Of a DNA stretch of 64,000 nucleotides, positions 35,626 to 44,013 are shown piece after piece. The position numbers and the translations under genes were made by a program. This DNA comes from Gluconacetobacter azotocaptans. GTDB lineage: Bacteria; Pseudomonadota; Alphaproteobacteria; Acetobacterales; Acetobacteraceae. The notes beneath the pieces were generated by a model. That model saw nothing but the letters and a program-made list of their open reading frames with translations. It did not search any database and was not told the origin of the DNA. The DNA is taken from the NCBI RefSeq assembly GCF_014174355.1, contig NZ_JABEQF010000003.1, positions 342,117 to 406,116 of the forward strand. Direction: 5' to 3'. Positions within the stretch are counted from its first letter, which is position 1, and every line of letters begins with the position of its first letter.

Positions 35626-36459
35626 ATGAGCACCGAGGGTTGCTGGCGGCGGCATGTCGCCCGGCGGCTGGGGCCGGACGGGGCCGGGGACCGCGCGCTG
35701 GCGCTGGCCGAGGAGGTGCCGGTAGCGCTGGCCTACAACGGCGTGCCGCACGCGGTGATGATGGCCACGCCCGCCGATTTTCGGGATTTCGCCATCGGTT
35801 TCTCGTTGACCGAGGGGATCGTGTCCTCGGCCGCCGCCATCCGCGACCTGCGGGTCGATGTCGGGCCGCGCGGGGTGGAAATCGGGGTGCGGATCCCCGG
35901 CGAGGATTTCGCACGCCTGCTGGGGCGGCGCCGGCGCGTGACCGGCCGCACCGGGTGCGGTGTCTGCGGGGTCGAGGACCTGGCGGCGCTGGACCCGCCC
36001 CCGCCGCGCGTGGCGGCCGGGCCGCGCCTGGCGCTGTCGGCGATCCGCCGCGCGCTGGATGCCCTGGCGGGGCGGCAGGTGCTGAACGCGGTGGTGCATA
36101 TGGTCCACGGTGCGGCGTGGTCCGACGTGGACGGCGCGTTGCAACTGGTGCGCGAGGATGTCGGCCGCCACAACGCGCTGGACAAGCTGATCGGCGCCGG
36201 GCTGGCGGGCGGCACGCCTGGAAGTAGCATGGGACAGGACGGCTTCGCGAACGGGTTCTGCCTGATCACAAGCCGGTGTTCGTACGAGATGGTGCAGAAG
36301 GCGGCGATGGCCGGGATTCCGGCCCTTGTCGCGATTTCCGCCCCCACCGGCCGGGCGGTGGACATGGCGCAGGCGGCAGGGCTGACGCTGGTTGCGCTGG
36401 CACGACCCGACGCGCAGATGATATTCACCCATCCTGGCCGCATCGACACGGCCGGCTGA
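35626..36459 (+). CDS. fdhD: Formate dehydrogenase accessory sulfurtransferase FdhD
   Basis: FdhD transfers sulfur from cysteine desulfurase to the molybdenum cofactor of formate dehydrogenase. The 277-residue product carries the CxxC motif (Cys111, Cys114) in GRTGCGVCG, preceded by DFAIGFSLTEGIV near residue 54, and the C-terminal LITSRCSYEMVQKAAMAGIP block. It is followed 21 bases later by its probable client, the molybdoenzyme. Confidence 0.93.
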   Translation: MSTEGCWRRHVARRLGPDGAGDRALALAEEVPVALAYNGVPHAVMMATPADFRDFAIGFSLTEGIVSSAAAIRDLRVDVGPRGVEIGVRIPGEDFARLLGRRRRVTGRTGCGVCGVEDLAALDPPPPRVAAGPRLALSAIRRALDALAGRQVLNAVVHMVHGAAWSDVDGALQLVREDVGRHNALDKLIGAGLAGGTPGSSMGQDGFANGFCLITSRCSYEMVQKAAMAGIPALVAISAPTGRAVDMAQAAGLTLVALARPDAQMIFTHPGRIDTAG

Positions 36460-36480
36460 CGACGATCCCGGCGAGGCAGC

Positions 36481-38784
36481 ATGTCCGAACAGGTGAAATT
36501 CCGGCCCTATACCCATCCCGCAGGCGGCTGGGGCGCGGCGAAGGCCACGGCCAAGGTCCTGCTGGAGCAGAGCGTCGTCACCACCGGGTCGCGCGCACTG
36601 CTGTCGATGAACCACCCCGACGGGTTCAAATGCCCCAGTTGCGCCTGGCCCAACCCCGACCGGGAAAAGACCCTGGAATTCTGCGAGAACGGGGCCAAGG
36701 CGCTGGCGGTCGAGGCCACGAAGCGGCGCATCGGGCGTGAATTCTTCGCCGCCCATACCGTCACCGAGCTGATGGGGCGCAGCGATTACTGGCTGGAAGA
36801 ACAGGGCCGCCTGACCGAGCCGATGCGCTATGACGCGGCCACCGACCATTACGTGCCCTGTTCGTGGGATGCGGCCTTCACTCTGATCGGCAATACGCTG
36901 CGGGCGCTGGATCATCCGGACCAGGCGGAATTTTATACCTCGGGCCGCACGTCGAACGAGGCCGCGTTCCTCTATTCGGTGTTCGTGCGGGAATTCGGGA
37001 CCAACAATTTCCCCGACTGCTCGAACATGTGCCACGAACCGTCCAGCCGGGGCCTGCCACCGTCCATCGGCATCGGCAAGGGCACGGTGGTCATCGGCGA
37101 TTTCGCCAGCACCGAGGCGATCTTCATCATCGGCCAGAATACCGGCACCAACAGCCCCCGGATGATGACCGAACTGGTCCACGCCCGCAAACGCGGGGTG
37201 CCGATCGTGGTCATCAACCCCATGCCCGAACGCGCGCTGATGCGCTTCACCGAGCCGCAGGACCCGGTGAAGATGGCCACCTTCGGCTCCACCGAGATCG
37301 CCAGCGAATTCTGCCAGGTCCGGATCGGCGGCGACATCGCCGTGATCAAGGGCATGATCAAGACGCTGCTGGAACTGGACGACGCTGCCCGCGCGTCCGG
37401 TGCGCCGCGCGTGCTGGACGCCGATTTCATCGCCATCCACACCCATGGGTTCGATGTGGTGGCGCAGGACGCGCGGGCCACCGACTGGGCCGACATCGTC
37501 GCCGTGTCGGGGCTGGAGGAAGCGCAGATCCGCCGTATCGCCGCCATCTATGCCCGCGCGAACGCCAGCATCATCTGCTACGGCATGGGCATCACCCAGC
37601 ACCAGCAGGGCGCGCGCGCCATCCAGCAGATTGCCAACCTTCTGATGATGAAGGGGAACTTCGGAAAGAAGGGGGGCGGGCTCTGCCCGGTGCGCGGTCA
37701 TTCCAACGTCCAGGGCGACCGCACCGTGGGCATCGACGAAAAGCCCACCGCCGCCTATCTGGCCCGCTTGCAGGCCGCCTTCGGCTTCACCCCGCCGACC
37801 GAACACGGCCATCACGTCGTCGAGTCCGTGAAGGCGATGATCGACGGGCGTGCGCGCGTCTTCATCGGCATGGGCGGCAATTTCATCCATGCCATCCCCG
37901 ACACGCCCATTGGCTACCGGGCGATGGCGGGGCTGGACCTGACGGTGGGCATCGCGACCAAGCTGAACCGCGGGCACCTGGTCCATGGGCGGCAGGCGCT
38001 GATCCTGCCGGTGATCGCCCGGTCGGAAATCGACACGCAGGCCAGCGGCCCGCAATTCGTGACGATCGAGGACGCGATGTCCAATGTCGGCGCGTCGCGG
38101 GGGGTGCTGGAGCCCGCCAGCCCACACCTGCTGTCGGAAGTCGAGATCGTCTGCCGGATGGCGAAGGCGACCCTGCCCGACAGCGTGGTGCCGTGGGGCA
38201 CCTATATCGACGATTACAATCTGATCCGCGACAAGATCGCCGAGGTCTATCCCGATTTCGCGGGCTTCAACGAACGCATCCGCGAACCCAAGGGCTTCCA
38301 TCTGTACAACCCGCCGCGCCACCGCGAATGGCGGACCCCGACGGGCAAGGCCAATTTCCTGCCGTTCGCCGGGCTGGCGATGGACCCGCCGGTGGCCGAC
38401 CCCGCCATGCTGCGCCTGGCCACGGTGCGTTCGCACGACCAGTACAACACCACCATCTACAGCAATACCGACCGCTATCGCGGGGTGTACGACACCCGCA
38501 TGGTGCTGCTGATGAACGCGGACGACATGCGCGACCGCGCCATCGCCCCCGAAACCCGGGTGGTGGTGGAAACCCTGTCGGACGACGGCGTGGTGCGGCG
38601 GGTGGCCGACCTGTGCGCGCTGCCCTATTCCCTGCCGCGCGGAGCGGTGGCGGGCTATTACCCCGAACTCAACCCCCTGCTGCCGCTGGACCATTTCGAC
38701 GAGATCAGCGGCACCCCGGCGGCGAAATCGATCCCGGTGCGGGTCATGGCGATGGCGCCTGCGTCGGAACCGGTCCCGGCCTGA
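36481..38784 (+). CDS. FdhF/YdeP-type molybdopterin oxidoreductase (formate dehydrogenase-like)
   Basis: The 767-residue product matches the molybdopterin oxidoreductase YdeP/FdhF group. Cysteines C51, C54 and C68 (CPSC...FCENG) fall where an iron-sulfur cluster would be bound. SNMCHEPSSRGLP near residue 181 has a candidate Mo-ligand Cys184. GGLCPVRGHSNVQGDRTVG near 399 and the C-terminal TPTGKANF with molybdopterin dinucleotide-binding domain follow. It lacks a signal peptide, so it is cytoplasmic. Partnership with fdhD supports a bis-MGD cofactor; whether the substrate is formate is unproven. The end overlaps the convergent TetR gene by 41 bases. Confidence 0.88.
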   Translation: MSEQVKFRPYTHPAGGWGAAKATAKVLLEQSVVTTGSRALLSMNHPDGFKCPSCAWPNPDREKTLEFCENGAKALAVEATKRRIGREFFAAHTVTELMGRSDYWLEEQGRLTEPMRYDAATDHYVPCSWDAAFTLIGNTLRALDHPDQAEFYTSGRTSNEAAFLYSVFVREFGTNNFPDCSNMCHEPSSRGLPPSIGIGKGTVVIGDFASTEAIFIIGQNTGTNSPRMMTELVHARKRGVPIVVINPMPERALMRFTEPQDPVKMATFGSTEIASEFCQVRIGGDIAVIKGMIKTLLELDDAARASGAPRVLDADFIAIHTHGFDVVAQDARATDWADIVAVSGLEEAQIRRIAAIYARANASIICYGMGITQHQQGARAIQQIANLLMMKGNFGKKGGGLCPVRGHSNVQGDRTVGIDEKPTAAYLARLQAAFGFTPPTEHGHHVVESVKAMIDGRARVFIGMGGNFIHAIPDTPIGYRAMAGLDLTVGIATKLNRGHLVHGRQALILPVIARSEIDTQASGPQFVTIEDAMSNVGASRGVLEPASPHLLSEVEIVCRMAKATLPDSVVPWGTYIDDYNLIRDKIAEVYPDFAGFNERIREPKGFHLYNPPRHREWRTPTGKANFLPFAGLAMDPPVADPAMLRLATVRSHDQYNTTIYSNTDRYRGVYDTRMVLLMNADDMRDRAIAPETRVVVETLSDDGVVRRVADLCALPYSLPRGAVAGYYPELNPLLPLDHFDEISGTPAAKSIPVRVMAMAPASEPVPA

Positions 38785-39367
38785 CCGGCGCGGGCGGCGG
38801 GACCATCACGTCCAGCAGCACATGCGGGTCGCCGTTGCAGGCGGGGTTGGCCAGCAGGGGCCGAAGCTGCCCGTCCAGCAGCAGGGTGCAGAAGCCATGC
38901 AGCAGCGACCAGCGAAAGGTGACCTGGCCCAGGGTCGCCAGATCGGATTCGGCCGGCATTCGCGCCTCCGACCCGACCGAGCGCAGCAGCACCGCCCACG
39001 AGGCCTGCGACGCGGCGGCCAGCGACTCCCGGCGGTAATCCAGCCGGTCGGACCGGAACATCAGCGTATACAGCCCCGGATTGTCCTGCGCGAAGCGGAC
39101 ATAGGCATGGACCGGCGCGCGGGGCGCGGGGTCGGTCGCGGCGCGGCGTATCGTCTCGGCTAGGCGCTGGAAGCCGATGGCCGCAAGGTCGCTCAGCAGG
39201 CCGGACAGATCGCCGAAATGATGGGCCGGGGCGGTGGCGGACACGCCGGCTTCCCGCGCGATGCCGCGCAGGGACAGGGCGGAGGGCCCGCCCTGGTCCA
39301 GCAGGCGTTCGGCGGCCTCCAGCACGGCCGCGCGCAGATTGCCGTGGTGATAGGGGGGTGTGGACAT
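38744..39367 (-). CDS. TetR/AcrR family regulator with WHG-type C-terminal domain
   Basis: The 207-residue protein has an N-terminal TetR helix-turn-helix (about 12-55, with LRAAVLEAAERLLDQGGPSA and LRGIAREAGVS). The C-terminal ligand domain, with VRFAQDNPGLYTLMFRSD, is of the WHG type. It probably represses the divergent membrane-protein gene and itself through the palindrome at 39394-39412. Its last 41 bases overlap the 3' end of the molybdoenzyme gene tail to tail. Confidence 0.88.
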   Translation of the reverse strand: MSTPPYHHGNLRAAVLEAAERLLDQGGPSALSLRGIAREAGVSATAPAHHFGDLSGLLSDLAAIGFQRLAETIRRAATDPAPRAPVHAYVRFAQDNPGLYTLMFRSDRLDYRRESLAAASQASWAVLLRSVGSEARMPAESDLATLGQVTFRWSLLHGFCTLLLDGQLRPLLANPACNGDPHVLLDVMVPPPAPVRPGPVPTQAPSP

Positions 39368-39393
39368 GACGGGCAGCCTAGCCCGGAGTTTTT

Positions 39394-39412
39394 ATCTTTA
39401 CAATGTAAAGAT
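39394..39412. promoter_or_regulatory. Probable TetR operator palindrome
   Basis: ATCTTTACA (39394-39402) and TGTAAAGAT (39404-39412) form a perfect 9+9 bp inverted repeat around a single central A. It lies 27 bases before the TetR start and 59 bases before the divergent membrane-protein gene. The length and symmetry are typical of TetR operators, and no other regulator is close. Confidence 0.75.
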
Positions 39413-39470
39413 TGATGTGGAATCGTCCCGGCGACCCCTCCACCGGACGGGCATCGCGAAAGGGCATTCC

Positions 39471-40133
39471 ATGATCGTGCAGGACCCGACTCCCGCTTCC
39501 GCCCCGTCGGCCGGCCTGCCGTCGATGAGTCTGACAACCGGCGGCCTGGTGCGGGAAATCGCGCTGAACGTCGCGCTGCCATGGGGCATCGTGACCGGCG
39601 CGGCCCGTCTGGGGTATGGCGCACTGACCGCCAGCCTGGCGGCGACGGGCGCGATGCTGGTGGTGATGCTGGCGGGATTGCTGCACCGGCGCCGCCTGGA
39701 TGCGATGACGCTGCTGGCCCTGGCGGCCACGCTGGCGGGGGCGGCCTGCGCGCTGTGGTTCACCACGCCGCGCCTGGTTCTGGCGCAATCCTCGCTGGTG
39801 ACCGGGATAATCGGGCTGGTCTTCCTGGGCTCGCTGCTGCGGCGGCGGCCGCTGGTCTATGACCTGGCGCGCGCGACGGTGGGGACGACGCCCGAACGGG
39901 TGGCGGCGTTCGAGGGGCGGTGGGCCTTTCCGTCCTTCCGCCGCTTCATGCGGCTGCTGACTCTGGCCTGGGCGGCGCTGCTGCTGGGCGAGGCCGCGTT
40001 GCGGCTGGCCGTGGTGCTGTGGTGGCCCAACCCGGTGCTGCTGGGGGCGATGCATGTGCTGTGGATCGTCATTCCGATCGTGCTGGTGCGCTGGAGCATC
40101 CGGACCGGCCGGCGGATGGCCGCCCGCGCCTGA
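39471..40133 (+). CDS. Putative multi-pass membrane protein (VC0807-like)
   Basis: The 220-residue product has about five to six hydrophobic segments, with basic loops such as LHRRRLDAMTLL and LRRRPLVYDLARATVG. The layout and the FEGRWAFPSFRRFMRLLTL stretch near residue 144 resemble the VC0807 / DUF3159-like intracellular-septation-type membrane proteins; this is tentative. The gene is divergent from tetR across the operator, so it is the likely target of that regulator. AAAGGG precedes the ATG. Confidence 0.6.
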   Translation: MIVQDPTPASAPSAGLPSMSLTTGGLVREIALNVALPWGIVTGAARLGYGALTASLAATGAMLVVMLAGLLHRRRLDAMTLLALAATLAGAACALWFTTPRLVLAQSSLVTGIIGLVFLGSLLRRRPLVYDLARATVGTTPERVAAFEGRWAFPSFRRFMRLLTLAWAALLLGEAALRLAVVLWWPNPVLLGAMHVLWIVIPIVLVRWSIRTGRRMAARA

Positions 40134-40251
40134 ACGCGCCCTGCGTGGCAGCCATGCCCCTGGCGGGGGCAGGCACCGCAGAATGGCATGGACAAGCGGC
40201 CGGGAAAGCAGGAAACACGGTGCCCCATCTATCGGGTTTACGGCGCCGCCC

Positions 40252-41493
40252 ATGTCGTCCACCACCACTTCGCTGGCCTATCGTCACCGCATTCCCGTCG
40301 GCACCCTGCCCGTGTGGCAGGTCATCCTGCTGGGGCTGGTGACGGCGATCGGGCCGCTGGCCACCGACATGTACCTGCCCGCCTTTCCGGCGATCGACCG
40401 CGATCTGGGCGGCGGGCCGGGGTCGGCGCAGATCACCCTGGCGGCGTGGCTGGCGGGGCTGGCGGTGGGGCAGTTCTCGCAGGGGCCGATTTCCGACCGG
40501 CTGGGGCGGCGCGTGCCGCTGATCGGCGGGTTGCTGGTGTTCAGCATCGCCTCGGTGGGCTGCGCCATGTCGCACGATTATCACATGTTCTGCATGTGGC
40601 GGTTCCTGGCGGCGGTGGGCGGATCGGCGGGTGTCGTGGTGCCGCGCGCCATCGTGCGCGACATCGCCACCGGCGTGCAGGGCGCGCGGATCATGTCGCA
40701 GTTGACCCTGGTGTTCGGCCTGATGCCGATCCTGGCCCCCAGCCTGGGCAGCCTGGTCCTGTCGTTCGGCCACTGGCGCTGGATCTTCTGGATCGCCGTC
40801 ATCTACGGCGTGCTGGGCGTGATCGCCATCACCTGGACGCTGCCGGACACCATGCCGCGCGAGAAGCGGATTCCGATGTCGGTCTCCAACGTGCTGTGGC
40901 GCTATGTCACCATCGTGCGCGAGCCGATGTTCCTGTCGGCGGCGCTGCTGATGGGGTGCTCGGCCTTCGTGATGTTCGGCTACCTGGCCAGCGCGCCGAT
41001 CGTCTTCGAACATATCCTGGGCTTCACGCCCGGACAGTTCGGCCTGTTCTTCGGCATAAATGCCGCCGTGTTCATCACGGGGGCGCAGATCAACGCCCGG
41101 CTGGTGCATCTTGTGCCGCTGCATGTGCTGTTGCTGCGGGGCGTCTGCTTCTCTGCCCTGGCGGGGGCGCTTTTCCTGGCCCTGGCCATCGCGGGGCTGG
41201 CGGGGCCGGCCCATCCGGTGCTGGTCTGCGTGATGATCAGCCTGGTCACCGGCTCGCTGGGCTTCGTCAACCCCAACGCCACGGTGCTGGCGTTCACGCG
41301 GCACGGGCACCACGCCGGCAGCGCCTCGGCCCTGATGGGCACGTTGCAGTTCACGGTGGGCTCGCTCAGCGGCGCGCTGCTGGGCTGCCTGCCGATGGAT
41401 ACGGTGCTGCCGATGGTCGGCGTCATGATGATGGGCATTACGGGGATGCTGGCCTGCGGCCTGTGGCACCGTCGTCACGCCGAGGCGGGGTAG
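40252..41493 (+). CDS. Bcr/CflA-type MFS multidrug efflux transporter
   Basis: The 413-residue product has twelve predicted helices. MFS signatures are ATDMYLPAFPAIDRDLGG near residue 37 and the loop GQFSQGPISDRLGRRVPL near 72, both characteristic of the drug:proton antiporter group that includes Bcr and CflA. It should export small toxic compounds. The ATG at 40252 lies 118 bases after the VC0807-like gene, so common control by TetR is possible. Confidence 0.88.
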   Translation: MSSTTTSLAYRHRIPVGTLPVWQVILLGLVTAIGPLATDMYLPAFPAIDRDLGGGPGSAQITLAAWLAGLAVGQFSQGPISDRLGRRVPLIGGLLVFSIASVGCAMSHDYHMFCMWRFLAAVGGSAGVVVPRAIVRDIATGVQGARIMSQLTLVFGLMPILAPSLGSLVLSFGHWRWIFWIAVIYGVLGVIAITWTLPDTMPREKRIPMSVSNVLWRYVTIVREPMFLSAALLMGCSAFVMFGYLASAPIVFEHILGFTPGQFGLFFGINAAVFITGAQINARLVHLVPLHVLLLRGVCFSALAGALFLALAIAGLAGPAHPVLVCVMISLVTGSLGFVNPNATVLAFTRHGHHAGSASALMGTLQFTVGSLSGALLGCLPMDTVLPMVGVMMMGITGMLACGLWHRRHAEAG

Positions 41494-41500
41494 GGGGCCG

Positions 41501-42832
41501 TCAGGGCCGCCCGACCGAATCGTAGGTGAAGCCCGCGCCGCGCATCGCGGCGGGGTCGAAGATATTGCGCAGATCGACGATCGTCCGGCCACGCATCGCC
41601 GCGGCCAGATGGGCCGGCGACAGGGCGCGGAATTCGTTCCATTCCGTCAGGACGACCAGGACGTCGGCACCCCGCGCCGCGTCCAGCGCGCTGTCGCAAT
41701 AGGTGATGCCGGGCGGCAGGTGGGGGCGGGCGGGCGCCATCCCGACCGGGTCGAAGGCGCGGATATCGGCCCCGCGTTCCGCCAGCCGGACCAGGATGGG
41801 GATCGACGGTGCCTCGCGCATGTCGTCGGTCTCGGGCTTGAAGGTCAGGCCCAGCACCGCGATGGTTTTGCCCTGCACCGCGCCGCCGCATGCTGCGATG
41901 ATCCGGCTGGCCATCGCCACCTTGCGCGCGTCGTTGACGCCGACGGTGGCCTCGATCAGGCGCGTGGGCGCGCCGGCTTCCTGCGCGATGCGGGTCAGGG
42001 CCAGCGTGTCCTTGGGGAAGCACGACCCGCCGTAGCCCGGGCCTGGATGCAGGAATTTCCTGCCGATCCGTCCATCCAGGCCCATGCCGCGCGCCAGGTC
42101 GTGGACGTTGGCCCCCACGCGCTCGCACAGGTCGGCCATTTCGTTGATGAACGAGATCTTCATCGCCAGGAACGAATTGGAGGCGTACTTGGTCAGTTCG
42201 GCGGTTTCCAGCTTCACGAACAGCACCGGGGCCTCGATCAGGTAGAGCGGCCGGTAGAGGCTGCTCAGCACCGCGCGGGCGCGGGCGCCGCCGTCGGGCG
42301 CGTCCTCGTCCAGCCCGACGATGACGCGGTCGGGCTTCATGAAATCGCCGATCGCATTGCCTTCGCGCAGGAATTCGGGGTTCGACGCGACGTCGAACGC
42401 CAGGTCGGGGCAGGTCTGGCGCATGATCTCGGCGATGCGGCGGCTGGTGCCCACCGGTACCGTCGATTTGGTGACGATGACGGCATAATCCGACATGGCG
42501 CGGGCGATCTGCCGCGCGGCCTCGTGGACATAGGTCAGGTCGGCCTGGCCGTCGCCGTTGCGCGGCGGGGTGCCGACCGCGATGAAGATCGCTTCCGCCC
42601 CCCGCACGGCGGCGGCGATGTCATGGCCGAAGGACAGGCGGCCGGCGCGGACATTGTCGGCGACCAGCGTATCCAGCCCGGGTTCGTAGATGGGGATGCG
42701 GCCGTCGCGCAGGGCCGCCAGGCGGGCGGGATCGATCTCGACCACCGAAACATCGTTGCCGAACTCGGCGAAGCAGGCTGCCGAGACCAGGCCGACATAT
42801 CCTCCGCCGATCATTGCGATGCGCACAGACAT
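41501..42832 (-). CDS. ugd: UDP-glucose 6-dehydrogenase
   Basis: This enzyme oxidises UDP-glucose to UDP-glucuronate with NAD, feeding exopolysaccharide or LPS synthesis. The 443-residue product has the NAD motif IGGGYVGLVSA at the N-terminus, the block VGTPPRNGDGQADL, TKSTVPVGTS, and the catalytic GPGYGGSCFPKDT (Cys near 267). GGGAGA directly precedes the ATG. It converges on the Bcr/CflA gene. Confidence 0.95.
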   Translation of the reverse strand: MSVRIAMIGGGYVGLVSAACFAEFGNDVSVVEIDPARLAALRDGRIPIYEPGLDTLVADNVRAGRLSFGHDIAAAVRGAEAIFIAVGTPPRNGDGQADLTYVHEAARQIARAMSDYAVIVTKSTVPVGTSRRIAEIMRQTCPDLAFDVASNPEFLREGNAIGDFMKPDRVIVGLDEDAPDGGARARAVLSSLYRPLYLIEAPVLFVKLETAELTKYASNSFLAMKISFINEMADLCERVGANVHDLARGMGLDGRIGRKFLHPGPGYGGSCFPKDTLALTRIAQEAGAPTRLIEATVGVNDARKVAMASRIIAACGGAVQGKTIAVLGLTFKPETDDMREAPSIPILVRLAERGADIRAFDPVGMAPARPHLPPGITYCDSALDAARGADVLVVLTEWNEFRALSPAHLAAAMRGRTIVDLRNIFDPAAMRGAGFTYDSVGRP

Positions 42833-42963
42833 TCTCCCGAAAAGACAGGGAAATTCCCGGTTGCGCCGGACTATGGGGCGCGGGGTCCGATTTGGCCAGA
42901 GGCGCGCGGGGCCCGCCTTCGCGTTCGCGCACCGGCGGCGTATTTTTGCGCCGCACAATTTGC

Positions 42964-42992
42964 TTGACCCGCCGACGGTCGCCCGGTCATAG
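42964..42992 (+). promoter_or_regulatory. Candidate sigma-70-type promoter of the small RNA
   Basis: TTGACC (42964-42969) and TCATAG (42987-42992) are spaced by 17 bases and lie six bases before the predicted RNA 5' end. The -35 fits well and the -10 only moderately. Confidence 0.5.
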
Positions 42993-42997
42993 ATACG

Positions 42998-43076
42998 CCA
43001 TGAAGTGGCGCTGCGCGCGCTTCATGGACGTTTCCTCCCTAAACTACGGCGGCGTTTCAGGACGCCGCTTTTTTTT
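42998..43076 (+). ncRNA. Alpha-r8 (MmgR-like) small RNA candidate
   Basis: A roughly 79-base transcript is predicted. A 5' hairpin pairs CCATGAAG (42998-43005) with CTTCATGG (43020-43027) around a GC-rich loop. Then comes the unpaired 10-mer TTTCCTCCCT (43031-43040), and last a strong intrinsic terminator: GCGGCGT (43049-43055) paired with ACGCCGC (43062-43068) followed by eight T. This order, length and the 10-mer are, as I recall, the hallmark of the alphaproteobacterial alpha-r8 family, whose member MmgR limits polyhydroxybutyrate accumulation in Sinorhizobium. The 10-mer could pair with Shine-Dalgarno sequences. It lies in the intergenic gap between divergent ugd and mlaE. Confidence 0.72.
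43049..43076 (+). terminator. Intrinsic terminator of the small RNA
   Basis: A perfect 7-bp GC-rich stem (43049-43055 with 43062-43068), a TTCAGG loop and eight consecutive T residues form a strong Rho-independent terminator on the plus strand. No protein gene precedes it, so it must end a short transcript. Confidence 0.92.
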
Positions 43077-43169
43077 ATTCGGGACCGTTTTCCGCGCCGG
43101 TCGGTCGTCCTTGTTTTGACGTGCCCGCCGTCCCGCGCTACGGCAGTGTCATGCCCCATCGACCTGCCC

Positions 43170-43214
43170 GAGCCCGTCTGAAAACGCTTTTTGCCGGCGA
43201 TCCGACGCGCGTTT
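43170..43214 (+). repeat. Decayed fragment related to the MITE-like element at 61248
   Basis: The fragment begins GAGCC and reads through CGGCGATCCGACGCGCGTTT (43195-43214), which is identical to 20 bases within the left part of the element at 61248-61411. The intervening bases are partly conserved. The right half is missing, and the mlaE start codon lies 14 bases downstream. Confidence 0.65.
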
Positions 43215-43227
43215 CCCGGCGTCTCTC

Positions 43228-44013
43228 GTGAACGCTATTTTCGATTTCATCGCGGCGCTGGGCCGTGCGGCGCTGAATCTGGTCCGGATGGCCGGGGCCA
43301 TGGCCCTGTTCGGCCTGGCCGGCCTGTCGCATCTGATCCGCCCGCCCTTCTACTGGCGGATCTTCCTGGGGTCGCTGGTCGAGATCGGATTCTTCTCGCT
43401 GCCCGTGGTGGCGCTGACGGCGCTGTTTTCGGGCGGGGTCATCGCCCTGCAATCCTATACCGGCTTCGCCCAGTACCATGTGCAAAGCGCCATCGCCGGG
43501 ATTGTGGTGCTGTCGGTTACGCGCGAACTCGGGCCCGTGCTGGCCGGGCTGATGGTGGCGGGGCGGGTCGGCGCCGCGATGGCGGCGGAAATCGGGACGA
43601 TGCGCGTCACCGACCAGGTGGACGCCCTGACCACGCTTTCGACCAACCCGGTGAAATATCTGGTGACGCCCCGGCTGCTGGCCGGGACGCTGGCGCTGCC
43701 GTTCCTGGTGCTGGTGGCCGACATCCTGGGTGTTCTGGGCGGGTTCACCGTGTCGGTCGTCAAGCTCGATTTCTCGGCCCCCGCCTATATCGCCGCGACC
43801 CTGGCGACGGTGAAGCCGATCGACATCACCGTGGGGCTGGCCAAGGCGGCGGTCTTCGGGTTCCTGATCGCGCTGATGGGTTGTTATCATGGCTACCACA
43901 GCCGCGGCGGCGCAGAAGGGGTGGGGGCCGCCACGACCTCGGCGGTGGTGGGGGCCTCGATCCTGCTGCTGGCGTTCGATTACCTGCTGACCGACGTGTT
44001 CTTCTCGCAATGA
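43228..44013 (+). CDS. mlaE: MlaE-family ABC transporter permease
   Basis: MlaE is the inner-membrane permease of the phospholipid (Mla) transport system. The 261-residue product has five to six membrane segments and the family signatures LVEIGFFSLPVVALTALFSG, VTRELGPVLAGLMVAGRVGA and EIGTMRVTDQVDAL. Start is GTG at 43228. Its stop overlaps the ATG of mlaF by four bases. The substrate-binding MlaD is not present downstream. Confidence 0.93.
   Translation: MNAIFDFIAALGRAALNLVRMAGAMALFGLAGLSHLIRPPFYWRIFLGSLVEIGFFSLPVVALTALFSGGVIALQSYTGFAQYHVQSAIAGIVVLSVTRELGPVLAGLMVAGRVGAAMAAEIGTMRVTDQVDALTTLSTNPVKYLVTPRLLAGTLALPFLVLVADILGVLGGFTVSVVKLDFSAPAYIAATLATVKPIDITVGLAKAAVFGFLIALMGCYHGYHSRGGAEGVGAATTSAVVGASILLLAFDYLLTDVFFSQ

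Noticed and set aside
35599..38694. A 1031-codon minus-strand frame opposite fdhD and the molybdoenzyme
   Set aside because: Same antisense effect; composition is Arg/His/Gly-rich without any motif.
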